A stretch of DNA of 33,781 nucleotides from an uncultured Burkholderiales bacterium (GTDB lineage: Bacteria; Pseudomonadota; Gammaproteobacteria; Burkholderiales; Burkholderiaceae_D). Each line of letters starts with the position of its first letter. The first letter of the stretch is position 1. Shown one piece after another: positions 8,736 through 17,122 of this stretch. A program made the position numbers and the translations under genes. Below the pieces are notes generated by a model, which searched no databases, was not told where the DNA came from, and saw nothing but the letters and a program-made list of their open reading frames with translations. The stretch is taken from assembly GCA_937872165.1 (NCBI GenBank), contig CALMOR010000045.1:12941-46721 (forward strand), written 5' to 3'.

Positions 8736-9593
8736 TCAGGCCGCGAGTTGCAGGCCGGCCCCGGTCGGCGTGTCGCCGGTCTGCTGCGCGCTGGTGCCGT
8801 CGCTGACGACCTCGCGGATGTTCGGCTGGATGTCGGTCATCCGCGCCGGACCGTAGATGGTCGCGAAGGCCACGTCCATCGCGTCGGGTCCCGACGCGAT
8901 CCGCACCACGTTCTCGACCGGCGCGAGTCCGGTCGGATCGAACAGGATCCAGCGGCCGCCCAGGTAGGCCTCGAAGATCGCGTGGAAGTCGGGCGGCGGC
9001 TCCTCGAACTCGACATAACCGACGACGAAGCGGGCGGGGATGTTGAGCGCCCGGCACATCGTGATCGCGACATGCGCGAAGTCGCGGCAGACGCCGACGC
9101 GGTTGGCGAGCACGTCGCGCGCCGTGGTGGTCACGTCGGACTGACCGACCTGATAGATGATGTGCTCGCGCACCCAGGCCACGATCGCCTCGACCCGGCC
9201 GTGGCCGCGCGGCAGATGACCGAAGGTCCGCTGCGCCATCCCCGACAGCACGTCGGACTCGCAGTAGCGGGTCGGCAGCAGGTACTGCATCACCTCGTCG
9301 GGCAGTTCCGCGATCGACAGCTCGGGCGCCTGCCGGTCCGGCTCCTGGAAGCGGCGGACCACCCGGGCGCGATAGACGATCGACGTGGTGCCGGCCTCCG
9401 CATGGACGCGCAGCGAACGGTTGTGCGAATTCGGCGGAAGGTATTCGCGCGGCACCGCGATCGACGGCGATACGTCGAAGGATTCGGAGAGGATCGTGTG
9501 CTCCGCGATGCGGGCCGCCTCGATCTGGAAGAAGAACTCCGCAGGCCCGTTGACTTCGTAGACGAGCTTGCAGTCGATGTCGAATGTTTTCAT
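8736..9593 (-). CDS. Transglutaminase-like cysteine peptidase family protein (Anbu-associated type)
   Basis: This is a 285-residue protein with an N-terminal beta-rich domain (about 1-100) followed by a papain-fold transglutaminase core. The expected triad is visible: Cys169 in NRVGVCRDFAHVA, His204 in PDFHAIFEAYL and Asp219 in WILFDPTGL. The start at 9593 (MKTFDIDCKLVYEV) matches the usual beginning of the family, whose members start with a short beta strand. Proteins of this type are predicted to cleave or cross-link peptide amide bonds and are repeatedly found beside Anbu, alpha-E and circularly permuted ATP-grasp genes. Here the gene converges on Anbu with 51 bp between the stops. No signal peptide is evident, so it should act in the cytoplasm. 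The substrate is unknown. Confidence 0.9.
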   Translation of the reverse strand: MKTFDIDCKLVYEVNGPAEFFFQIEAARIAEHTILSESFDVSPSIAVPREYLPPNSHNRSLRVHAEAGTTSIVYRARVVRRFQEPDRQAPELSIAELPDEVMQYLLPTRYCESDVLSGMAQRTFGHLPRGHGRVEAIVAWVREHIIYQVGQSDVTTTARDVLANRVGVCRDFAHVAITMCRALNIPARFVVGYVEFEEPPPDFHAIFEAYLGGRWILFDPTGLAPVENVVRIASGPDAMDVAFATIYGPARMTDIQPNIREVVSDGTSAQQTGDTPTGAGLQLAA

Positions 9594-10067
9594 GGAGGAT
9601 CGCCGTGACCGGTTCGGCAAAAGGGCAGCGATTCTAATGGAGCGCCGGACCCGGCTGCGCATCGTCGCGAAAACTCAGCCCGCGTCCTACCGGGTCCACG
9701 GCCATGCGGAACCGTCTCGCGGCTACGGCAGCTCGGCCGTCGCTTCCGAAGAGACCGACCTCGGCGACCCGCTCTCCGTCGCCCTCGTCCGGCGCGCGAC
9801 GACGCGTCGGGCCAGGGCGTTCGCGGGGCGTTCCGCGACGGCATGGATCGGCAGCGCGCAAGCGATCGATGCGATCGCGGAGACCGCCACGTGGACGGCC
9901 AGCGGCAGCTGCGCCAGTTGCGGACGAGTCGCGACCAGCCGGGCGATCGGTCGTCGGGGCGCAGCGTGGGAAGATAGCGGAAGCGCGAACCGGTGGGCTT
10001 CGCTCGACCGACGACGCTTTCTATGCGATGCGATCCTCGATCGTCGCGCTCTCACGGAAAACCATCA
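9594..10067. other. 474-bp stretch without a supportable gene
   Basis: Between the divergent transglutaminase (-) and hydrolase (+) genes no frame shows a recognisable protein. Open frames exist on both strands, including a 110-codon minus-strand frame at 9723-10055 with one moderately hydrophobic stretch. They are Arg/Ser/Ala-rich in the way typical of GC-rich noncoding frames, and none has a convincing ribosome site. The stretch probably holds the promoters of both flanking genes and may contain gene remnants. No clear sigma-70 boxes were identified. Confidence 0.5.
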
Positions 10068-10934
10068 ATGCCCGCGATCCTCGAACCCCAGCCGAGACTC
10101 GGCGACGTCCAGTGCATCACCGCGGCCGGCCTGCATCGGGTCGCGTGGCGCGAGTGGGGCGACCCCGACAACGACCGGGTGCTGGTCTGCGTCCACGGTC
10201 TCACGCGCGTGTCGAACGACTTCGACTTCTTCGCGAGGGCCGTCGCGGCCGATTATCGGGTGGTCTGTCCCGACATCGCCGGGCGTGGTCGCAGCGACCG
10301 GCTGCGCGATCCGATGCTCTACCAGGTGCCGACCTATGTCGGCGACATGGTGACGCTGCTCGCGCGCCTCGACGCGAAGACGCTGCACTGGTTCGGCACG
10401 TCGATGGGCGCGTTGATCGGACTCGTGCTCGCGTCGCTGCCGGGCTCGCCGATCGATCGACTGATCCTCAACGATGCCGGCCCGGTCCTGCAGGCGGCCG
10501 CGATCCGGCGCATCGGCGCCTATGTCGGCGAGGTGCCGCGCTTCGCGACGATCGACGAGGCCGAGTTCTACATCCGCACGATCGCGGCGCCCTTCGGTCC
10601 CCACAGCGACAGCGAGTGGCGCTTCCTCACGGAGGCCGTCATGCGTCGCGACGGCGACGCGTGGGTGCGTCACCACGATCCGGCGATCTCGGTGCCGTTC
10701 AAGGCCGTGCCCGAGACCGACACCACGCTGTGGCCGCTCTACGACGCGATCCGCTGTCCGGTGCTCGCGGTCCGCGGCGAGAAGTCGGACCTGCTGTCGC
10801 GCGAGACGCATGCGGAGATGGCGACGCGCGGACCTCGGGCGACGCTCGTGACGATCGCGAATGTCGGTCACGCGCCGACCTTCATCCACGAGGACCAGAT
10901 CGCGATCGCGCGGGACTTCCTGCTGGCGACCTGA
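10068..10934 (+). CDS. Alpha/beta-fold hydrolase
   Basis: This is a 288-residue alpha/beta hydrolase. The start at 10068 (MPAILEPQPRL) is preferred because homologous-looking sequence begins there. Visible elements are the oxyanion-hole VCVHGLTR (about 41-47), the strand DYRVVCPDIAGRGRSD, the nucleophile elbow FGTSMG with Ser112, the acid Asp in VRGEKSDLLS and the base His in ANVGHAPTF. Family members hydrolyse esters, lactones or C-C bonds; nothing here decides between them. There is no signal peptide or membrane segment, so it should be cytoplasmic. The acyltransferase gene begins 10 bp after its stop, so the two are probably co-transcribed. Confidence 0.93.
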   Translation: MPAILEPQPRLGDVQCITAAGLHRVAWREWGDPDNDRVLVCVHGLTRVSNDFDFFARAVAADYRVVCPDIAGRGRSDRLRDPMLYQVPTYVGDMVTLLARLDAKTLHWFGTSMGALIGLVLASLPGSPIDRLILNDAGPVLQAAAIRRIGAYVGEVPRFATIDEAEFYIRTIAAPFGPHSDSEWRFLTEAVMRRDGDAWVRHHDPAISVPFKAVPETDTTLWPLYDAIRCPVLAVRGEKSDLLSRETHAEMATRGPRATLVTIANVGHAPTFIHEDQIAIARDFLLAT

Positions 10935-10944
10935 CGGTCCTTCG

Positions 10945-12873
10945 TTGAGCCGGCTCGCCTACCGGAAGGACATCGACGGACTGCGGGCCGTCGCCGTCCT
11001 GCTCGTCGTCGCGTATCACTTCGGGCTGCCGTTCGTCACCGGCGGATACATCGGGGTCGACGTCTTCTTCGTGATCTCGGGCTTCCTGATCGCATCGCTG
11101 CTCGAACGCGAGCCGGTGATCACGGCGCGCGTGCTGGCCGACTTCTACGCGCGCCGCATCAAGCGGCTGCTGCCGGCATTCGTCTTCGTCGCGCTGGTCG
11201 TGACGACGGTCGCCGCGACGCTGCTGCTGCCCGACGACTTCGAGGCCTTCCTGCGAAGCCTGCGCGAGTCGTTCCTGTTCCGCTCCAACGCGTACTTCGA
11301 GCGCGCGACCACCGGCTACTTCGCGGCGAATTCGGCGGAGTTGCCGTGGCTGCACACCTGGTCGCTCGCGATCGAATGGCAGTTCTATTTCGTCTTCCCG
11401 CCGCTGGTGTGGTTGCTCCGTCGAGGACCACGTCGCGTGTTCACCGGCACGCTGCTCGCCGGGGCTGCGCTCGGTATCGCGGTCTCGATCGCGATGACCG
11501 CGGCGCATCCCGAGCATGCGTACTACTCGGGGTACGCGCGCTTCTTCGAGTTCCTGGTCGGCGCGCTCGCGGCGACTTCGTCGATCGCCGCGCTCGAGGC
11601 GACGACCGCACGAACGGTCTCCGCGCTCGCGGTCGCCGGGCTCGTCGCGCTCTCGCTGCTCTTCGAGAGGCACACGTCGTTCCCCGGCCTGAACGCGGCC
11701 GGCGTCGCGCTCCTCGCGTTCGTCGCGATCGTGGCCGGACGCAGCGCGTCGGTGCTGTCGTCGGACGCGCTCGCGTTCGTCGGCCGACGCTCGTACGCGC
11801 TGTATCTGTGGCACTGGCCGGTAGTCGCCTTCCTCGCCTATCTGCAGCGTTCCCCCTCGGCACTCGAGAACGGGGCCTGGATCGCGCTCGTGTTCGTCCT
11901 CTCGGACGCGACCCATCGATGGGTCGAGCGGCCCGGCGTCGCGTCGCGCTGGCAGCTGCCAGCGACCGTCGCCGCCGGATGCGTGCTGCCGCTGTTGCTG
12001 ACGGCCGCCGCCCACGCGTTCGTCAGAGCGCACGACGGCTTCCCCGCGCGCTTCGGACCCGAGGCCGCCCACGCGGCCGGCAACCTGCGTGCGTTCGACG
12101 CGGGCGGCCCCGACCGTTGCCACGACTTCCGCGGCGGCGACATCGAATCCTGCGCGCGCGGCGACGTGAACGGAAGCCGCGTCGCGTTGCTGATCGGCGA
12201 CTCGCACGCGCGCCAGTACGAGGCCTTCCTGCAAGCGATGGCCGAGCGGGCGCACGTCAAGCTGTATGCGCTGACCGACAGCGAATGTCTCGCGCTCGAA
12301 GGCGTCGAGCTGCCGCCGCGTTTCGCGACGCGCGTCGCGTGCCGCGAGGCCAACGCGTCGCACTTCGCGCTGATCGCCCGTCGCCGCTTCGACTTCGTGC
12401 TGATCGCCCAGCGATGGATCGGCTATCCGCAGGAAGAGGTCGCGCGACTCGACGCGACGCTGACGACCATCGAGGCGACCGGCGCGGTCCCGATCGTCAT
12501 CGAGCCGATCGCCGAGGACGGCGGCAGCCCGAAGGACTGCTTCAATCGCCACCTCAAGCTGCGGACCGCCTATGCCGACGACTGCGTGATCGCCCGAGAC
12601 AACCCGTTCGGACGCGAAGCCAAGCGACGGATCGCGACGCTGATCGACGGGATGCGCGCGCGTCATCCGACCCTCGTCGTGATCGACCCGCAGGCCGTGC
12701 AATGCACCGGCGACGCGTGCGCGACCGTGATCGACGGGACCCCGATCTACAGCGATACTCATCACCTCGACGCGTTCGGCTCCGCCATGCTCGGCCGCGC
12801 GTGGTCGCTCCGCTTCGGCGATCCCTTCGGGCCCGGCATCGACCGGTCGCTCGCGGGACGCTCTTCACGATAG
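10945..12873 (+). CDS. OafA/YrhL-type membrane acyltransferase with C-terminal SGNH domain
   Basis: This is a 642-residue two-domain protein. The N-terminal half is an acyltransferase-3 membrane domain of about 10 helices starting YRKDIDGLRAVAVLLVVAYHFG, with the catalytic His25, and IGVDVFFVISGFLIASLL next. The C-terminal part (from about residue 400) is a periplasmic SGNH hydrolase-like domain with the block I motif LLIGDSHARQYE and a DTHHLDAFG ending that supplies Asp/His. Such proteins move acyl groups from cytoplasmic donors to sugars of O-antigen, exopolysaccharide or peptidoglycan at the membrane. The start codon appears to be TTG at 10945, 10 bp after the hydrolase stop, because the conserved family start begins right there and no ATG is nearby in frame. 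The RidA gene follows after 8 bp. Confidence 0.94.
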   Translation: MSRLAYRKDIDGLRAVAVLLVVAYHFGLPFVTGGYIGVDVFFVISGFLIASLLEREPVITARVLADFYARRIKRLLPAFVFVALVVTTVAATLLLPDDFEAFLRSLRESFLFRSNAYFERATTGYFAANSAELPWLHTWSLAIEWQFYFVFPPLVWLLRRGPRRVFTGTLLAGAALGIAVSIAMTAAHPEHAYYSGYARFFEFLVGALAATSSIAALEATTARTVSALAVAGLVALSLLFERHTSFPGLNAAGVALLAFVAIVAGRSASVLSSDALAFVGRRSYALYLWHWPVVAFLAYLQRSPSALENGAWIALVFVLSDATHRWVERPGVASRWQLPATVAAGCVLPLLLTAAAHAFVRAHDGFPARFGPEAAHAAGNLRAFDAGGPDRCHDFRGGDIESCARGDVNGSRVALLIGDSHARQYEAFLQAMAERAHVKLYALTDSECLALEGVELPPRFATRVACREANASHFALIARRRFDFVLIAQRWIGYPQEEVARLDATLTTIEATGAVPIVIEPIAEDGGSPKDCFNRHLKLRTAYADDCVIARDNPFGREAKRRIATLIDGMRARHPTLVVIDPQAVQCTGDACATVIDGTPIYSDTHHLDAFGSAMLGRAWSLRFGDPFGPGIDRSLAGRSSR

Positions 12874-12881
12874 GACCCGCC

Positions 12882-13247
12882 ATGCAGGAACCCCCCGCCG
12901 TCACGCGACTCCACGTCGGCCCGCGACTCTCGGAAGCCGCGATCTTCAACGGCATCATCCATCTCGCCGGGCAGATCGCGGAAGACACGAAGGCCGATGC
13001 GTTCGAGCAGACCCGCGAAGTGCTCGGCCATGTCGACCGCCTGCTCGCGGAGTGCGGCAGCGACCGGCGTCACATCCTCAATGCGACCGTCTACCTCGCG
13101 AGCATCGAGCACTATGCCGAGATGAACCGGGCATGGGACGCGTGGGTCGAGCCGGGCGCCACGCCTCCGCGCGCGACGGTGGAAGCCAAGCTCGCCCGTC
13201 CCGAGCTGCTCGTCGAGATCCAGGTCATCGCGGCGCGGATGGTCTGA
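12882..13247 (+). CDS. RidA/YjgF/YER057c/UK114-family protein
   Basis: This is a 121-residue small protein of the RidA superfamily, shown by NGIIHLAGQIAED, TREVLGHVDRLLAECGSDRRHILNATVYLASI and the C-terminal PPRATVEAKLARPELLVEIQVIA. Arg97 in PPRATV is in the place of the substrate-carboxylate-binding arginine of imine deaminases. RidA enzymes form trimers in the cytoplasm and hydrolyse reactive enamines/imines derived from PLP enzymes. This one resembles the Rid subfamily with a diverged C-terminus rather than canonical RidA, so deaminase activity is probable but not certain. It starts 8 bp after the acyltransferase stop. Its last 23 bp overlap the 3' end of the convergent M90 peptidase gene. 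Confidence 0.92.
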   Translation: MQEPPAVTRLHVGPRLSEAAIFNGIIHLAGQIAEDTKADAFEQTREVLGHVDRLLAECGSDRRHILNATVYLASIEHYAEMNRAWDAWVEPGATPPRATVEAKLARPELLVEIQVIAARMV

Positions 13248-14091
13248 GGCCGGACAGCGGGTCCTGACGATAGTAGGCACGCAGCAACGCGTACCAGTCG
13301 GGATAGGCCTCGTGCAGCCGACCCGGCGCGACGAAGAAGGCTTCGCTGGTGACCGAGAAGAACTCCCCTTCGTCGTTGGCCGCGTACGGGTCGAGCGGCA
13401 GCGTCGCGTACCAGCGGTCGGCGCGCGCGGACTCCGGATCGACGTTGCGCGGGATCGAACGTTCGACCGCCTCCACGCGGCCGGCGAAGTCGTCGAAGCT
13501 CGATGCCAGCACGTCGAGCCAGCGAGCCGGCTCGAGGCCGCGATGCAGCGCGCGCGAGAACGACGGCATGCCGTCGACCGCTCCATTGTTCATGTCGAGC
13601 TTGTGCGCGAACTCGTGGATGACGACGTTGAACGCGAACGGCGACGGACGCTTCGCCTTGGCGTCGCGTTCCGCTGCGTCCCACGCCAGCACCACCGGTC
13701 CGTCGTCCCAGGACTCGCCGGCGATCGCCTCGGTCCACGCGTGGACCACGCCGTCCTCGTCGACGATCTGGCGATCGACGATGAAGTCGTCGGGGTACAC
13801 GATGATCTCGGCGAAGGTCGGATAAGTCTCGACCCCGAGTTCCAGGATCGGCAGACAGGCCTGGGTCGCGATGCGCGCGACCATCGCGTCGGTGACCACG
13901 AGACCCCCTGCTCCGTTGACGGCCTTGGTCGCGAGGAAGGCTCCGCAGGCGGCCCGCAGCCGTCGCGAAGCATCGCCGTCGAGCCGCGCGAGGAAGGGCT
14001 GAGCACCGACCACCGTGCCCCAGCCTTGGTCGTCGATCCAGTCCGAGCGGTCGATCGGCGCGCGCGCCGCGCGGGCGAAGGGCCAGCGCAT
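13225..14091 (-). CDS. mtfA: M90-family zinc metallopeptidase, MtfA type
   Basis: This is a 288-residue soluble protein of the MtfA/M90 family. The zinc site is HEFAH at 159-163 in the context FNVVIHEFAHKLDMNNG, and the downstream TSEAFFVAP supplies the expected glutamate. The preceding segment PTFAEIIVYPDDFIV is the family-typical insertion. The start at 14091 (MRWPFARAA) lies 7 bp after the iscX stop; the frame is open further upstream but without similarity. E. coli MtfA binds the repressor Mlc and has aminopeptidase activity; whether this applies here is unknown. The location right behind iscX on the same strand suggests co-transcription with the isc operon. Its 3' end overlaps ridA by 23 bp in antisense. 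Confidence 0.93.
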   Translation of the reverse strand: MRWPFARAARAPIDRSDWIDDQGWGTVVGAQPFLARLDGDASRRLRAACGAFLATKAVNGAGGLVVTDAMVARIATQACLPILELGVETYPTFAEIIVYPDDFIVDRQIVDEDGVVHAWTEAIAGESWDDGPVVLAWDAAERDAKAKRPSPFAFNVVIHEFAHKLDMNNGAVDGMPSFSRALHRGLEPARWLDVLASSFDDFAGRVEAVERSIPRNVDPESARADRWYATLPLDPYAANDEGEFFSVTSEAFFVAPGRLHEAYPDWYALLRAYYRQDPLSGLRPSAPR

Positions 14092-14098
14092 CGGGACG

Positions 14099-14293
14099 CT
14101 ACGAGACCTCGTCGATCCAGGCGGCCTGGATCGCCTCGAGGATCTTCTCTCCCGAGCGCGCGGGGTCGTCGTCGAACTCCTCGAGCTCGGTGACCCAGCG
14201 ATGCAGGTCGGTGAAGCGGATCTTCCGCGGATCCACTTCGCCATGGGCCTCCTGCAGCGCGATCGCGATGTCTTCGATGTCGGTCCACTTCAT
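14099..14293 (-). CDS. iscX: IscX, small acidic Fe-S assembly regulator
   Basis: This is a 64-residue acidic protein with the typical MKWTDIEDIAIALQEAHGEVDP start, the KIRFTDLHRWV segment and an EKILEAIQAAWIDE C-terminus. IscX (YfhJ) binds iron and IscS and modulates cluster assembly on IscU. The start ATG overlaps the fdx stop as TGATG, which sets the start; the frame is open further upstream but without similarity. It is in its standard place at the end of isc. Confidence 0.96.
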   Translation of the reverse strand: MKWTDIEDIAIALQEAHGEVDPRKIRFTDLHRWVTELEEFDDDPARSGEKILEAIQAAWIDEVS

Positions 14294-14631
14294 CAGCCAT
14301 TCTCCTTGGCGTGATTGATCGAGTAACGAGGGATCTCGAGGACCAGGTCCGAGGCGGGCATCATCGCCTGGCACGACAGCCGCGACCGCGGCGTCAGTCC
14401 CCAGGCCTGGTCGAGCAGGTCGTCCTCGTTGTCGTCCGACGGCTCGAGACGATCGTAGCCGTCCTTCACGATCACATGGCAGGTCGTGCAGGCCGCCGAC
14501 ATCTCGCAGGCATGCTCGATGTCGACGTGCTGCCCGAGCAGGTTGACGCAGAGGCTCTTGCCGACAGTGGCTTCGAAGGTCTTGCCTTCGGGACAGATGG
14601 AGGGATGCGGAAGGACCGTGATCGTCGGCAT
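14293..14631 (-). CDS. fdx: ISC-type 2Fe-2S ferredoxin
   Basis: This is a 112-residue adrenodoxin-like ferredoxin that supplies electrons to the ISC machinery. Cluster ligands Cys42, Cys48, Cys51 and Cys87 are in the contexts HACEMSAACTTCHV and RLSCQAMM, with spacing identical to E. coli Fdx. The acidic run SDDNEDDLLDQAWGL before the last Cys is the family's partner-binding helix. The start at 14631 (MPTITVLPHPSICPEG) is the conserved family start. It lies 56 bp behind hscA and overlaps iscX by one base in TGATG. Confidence 0.97.
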   Translation of the reverse strand: MPTITVLPHPSICPEGKTFEATVGKSLCVNLLGQHVDIEHACEMSAACTTCHVIVKDGYDRLEPSDDNEDDLLDQAWGLTPRSRLSCQAMMPASDLVLEIPRYSINHAKENG

Positions 14632-14687
14632 GGTTGGGTCGGGTTGGGACGCGTCGAGATGCGCCGGGGTCGTGCCGCGACGACGGG

Positions 14688-16568
14688 TCAGGCGATCTCG
14701 TCGAGCCGCTTGCCGGTCAGCGCGCGACGCACGCTCGCGTCCATGCGCAGCTCGGCGAAGCGTTCGGTGCCGTGCGACAGCGCGTCGATCGCGTCCTTGA
14801 TGGCGCCGTGGTCGTCGCCGATCGCGGCGCGGCGGACCGCATCGATCCGGCAGCGGATGCGCACGATCTCGTCGTCGTCGAGCAGCGCGGCGTCCGCGGC
14901 GAGCGCGGACTCGGTCGCCTCGATCATCCGCTGCGCTTCGACCTGCTGTTCGCGCAGCGCCCGTACGCGCATGTCGGAGTCGGCGGCGCCGAAGCTGTCC
15001 TGCAGCATCCGCGCGACCTCGTCGTCGGCGAGACCGAACGACGGCTTGACGGCGATGCCGGCCTCGACGTTGGACGTCGTCTCGCGCGCGGAGACCGACA
15101 GCAGACCGTCGGCATCGACCTGATAGGTCACGCGGATGCGGGCGGCGCCGGCCGTCATCGGCGGGATGCCGCGCAGCTCGAAGCGTGCGAGCGAACGGCA
15201 GTCGCTCACGAGTTCGCGTTCGCCCTGCACGACGTGGATCGCCATCGCGGTCTGGCCGTCCTTGAAGGTCGTGAACTCCTGCGCGCGCGCGACCGGGATG
15301 GTCGAGTTGCGCGGGATGATCTTCTCGGCGAGACCCCCCATCGTCTCGACGCCGAGCGACAGCGGCAGCACGTCGAGCAGCAGCCATTCGTCGCCGTCGG
15401 CCGCACGGTTGCCGGCCAGCGCATCGGCCTGCAGGGCCGCGCCCAGCGCGACCACGCGATCGGGATCGAGGTCGGTCAGCGGCGGCTTGCCGAAGTGACG
15501 TTCGACCGCGGCGCGGACCTGCGGCATGCGCGTCGCCCCGCCGACCATCACGATGCCGACGATGTCGTCGACCGCGAGCTTCGCGTCGTCGAGGCTGCGC
15601 GAGGCCGCGTCCAGCGTGCGCGCGACGAGATCGGCGGTCGCGGCCGCGAAGGCATCGCGCGTCACCGGGACGTGGCGATGCACGCCCGCCGCCTCGAACG
15701 CGAGGTCGACGATCGACGCATCGCTGAGTTCCTCCTTGACCGCGCGCGCGCGCGCCGACAGACGCGCGTGCTCGGCGTCGCTCAACGCGTCGGGCGCGAC
15801 GCCCGCGGCCGCGAGCGCGAGGTCCGCGAGGCGCGCGTCGAAGTCGTCGCCACCGAGCGCGGTATCGCCTCCGGTCGCGAGCACCTCGAAGACGCCTTTG
15901 GTGAGTCGCAGGATCGACAGGTCGAAGGTGCCGCCGCCCAGATCGTAGACCGCATAGACGCCTTCGACGCCGTTGTCGAGGCCGTAGGCCACGGCGGCCG
16001 CGGTCGGCTCGTTGAGGAGGCGCAGCACCGTGATGCCGGCCAGCTGCGCGGCGTTCTTGGTCGCCTGTCGCTGGGCATCGTCGAAGTACGCGGGCACCGT
16101 GATCACCGCACCGACGAGGTCGTCGCCGAGCGTGTCCTCGGCGCGTTGCCGCAGCGTCGCGAGGATCTCGGCCGATACCTCGACCGGCGTCTTGACGCCG
16201 GCCCGGGTCGACAGCCGCACTTGCCGGCCGCCGGTCGACGCGTCGACGAGGTCGTAGCGCGAGGCGGCGTTGTCGCCGACCTCGTCGAGGCTTCGCCCCA
16301 TCAGACGCTTCACCGACACGATCGTGTTGCGCGGATCGCTCGCGCGCTGGGCGAGGGCGTCGTGGCCGATGCTCGCGCTGCCGTCCTCGCGGTAGTGCAC
16401 GGCCGACGGCAGCAGCACGCGTCCTTCCTCGTCGGGCAGCACCTCGGCGACACCGCTGCGCACCGTCGCGACGAGCGAGTTGGTGGTGCCGAGATCGATG
16501 CCGACCGCCAGCCGCCGCTGGTGCGGGGCCGGCGCCATGCCCGGCTCGGAGATCTGCAGCAGCGCCAT
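14688..16568 (-). CDS. hscA: HscA, Hsp70-type chaperone for IscU
   Basis: This is a 626-residue DnaK-like ATPase specialised for releasing Fe-S clusters from IscU. The start at 16568 overlaps the hscB stop as TGATG. The ATP-binding phosphate-1 motif GIDLGTTNS is at 23-31, and the second motif YDLGGGTFDLSIL and the adenosine motif VMVGGATRMPQV follow. The substrate-binding domain runs from about residue 400 to 520, with a helical lid after it. The length fits HscA (about 620), slightly shorter than DnaK because the tail is reduced. IscU in this window carries the LPPVK sequence that HscA recognises. Confidence 0.97.
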   Translation of the reverse strand: MALLQISEPGMAPAPHQRRLAVGIDLGTTNSLVATVRSGVAEVLPDEEGRVLLPSAVHYREDGSASIGHDALAQRASDPRNTIVSVKRLMGRSLDEVGDNAASRYDLVDASTGGRQVRLSTRAGVKTPVEVSAEILATLRQRAEDTLGDDLVGAVITVPAYFDDAQRQATKNAAQLAGITVLRLLNEPTAAAVAYGLDNGVEGVYAVYDLGGGTFDLSILRLTKGVFEVLATGGDTALGGDDFDARLADLALAAAGVAPDALSDAEHARLSARARAVKEELSDASIVDLAFEAAGVHRHVPVTRDAFAAATADLVARTLDAASRSLDDAKLAVDDIVGIVMVGGATRMPQVRAAVERHFGKPPLTDLDPDRVVALGAALQADALAGNRAADGDEWLLLDVLPLSLGVETMGGLAEKIIPRNSTIPVARAQEFTTFKDGQTAMAIHVVQGERELVSDCRSLARFELRGIPPMTAGAARIRVTYQVDADGLLSVSARETTSNVEAGIAVKPSFGLADDEVARMLQDSFGAADSDMRVRALREQQVEAQRMIEATESALAADAALLDDDEIVRIRCRIDAVRRAAIGDDHGAIKDAIDALSHGTERFAELRMDASVRRALTGKRLDEIA

Positions 16569-17098
16569 CAGTGCGCGGCCGCGCGCTGCATCGCCGAACG
16601 GATGTCGTCGGCGAAGCGCTCGACGAACATCCACTCGCGCACGCGTTCGGTCGCCGCCGCGGCGTCGCCCTCGCGATCGAGCGCCTGCTCGACCTCGTCG
16701 CGCAACCGGACCCGCTTCGCATCGAGCTGACCGCGCAGCGCATCGACGGCCGCGTCGTCGGCGCCGGCGCGCGCGTCGTCGAGCGCCTCACGCCACTCGA
16801 GCTGCTGCATCAGGAAGGCCGGCGGCATCGTCGTGTCGTGTTCGTCGGCCGGGTCGCGGCCGCGCAGCACGCAGAGGTAGATGGCGCGCTTCAACGGATC
16901 GCGGAGGATGCCGTACGCCTCGTTGGCGCGCGTCGCCCACTGCAGCGCGACGCGCTGCTCGGCCGCGCCCTGCCGCGCGAAGCGATCGGGATGGACCTGC
17001 ATCTGCACCTCGCGATACGCGCGGTCGAGCGCTGGCGCGTCGAGAGCGAAGCGCTCGGGCAGGCCGAACAGCGCGAAGTGGTTGTCGTGGATGTCCAT
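16568..17098 (-). CDS. hscB: HscB, J-domain co-chaperone of HscA
   Basis: This is a 176-residue protein with an N-terminal J domain (about 1-75): NHFALFGLPERFALD start, the HPD tripeptide at 36-38 (VHPDRF), then ATRANEAYGILRDPLKRAIYLC. The C-terminal three-helix domain (about 95-170) binds IscU. It stimulates HscA ATPase and delivers IscU. The first codon lies only 24 bp downstream of the T-tract of a strong intrinsic terminator, so expression should depend on read-through or on an unseen internal promoter. It overlaps hscA by one base. Confidence 0.97.
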   Translation of the reverse strand: MDIHDNHFALFGLPERFALDAPALDRAYREVQMQVHPDRFARQGAAEQRVALQWATRANEAYGILRDPLKRAIYLCVLRGRDPADEHDTTMPPAFLMQQLEWREALDDARAGADDAAVDALRGQLDAKRVRLRDEVEQALDREGDAAAATERVREWMFVERFADDIRSAMQRAAAH

Positions 17099-17122
17099 CG
17101 AGTCGAGGTGTTGCAGCCCATC

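Noticed and set aside
9723..10055. 110-codon minus-strand frame with a mildly hydrophobic stretch in the gap before the hydrolase
   Set aside because: No ribosome site, Arg-rich composition and no recognisable family; more like a GC-rich chance frame than a membrane protein.
14688..16791. Long frames on both strands across hscA, including a + strand frame of 698 codons
   Set aside because: They are mirror frames of the strongly conserved HscA gene and show no domain.
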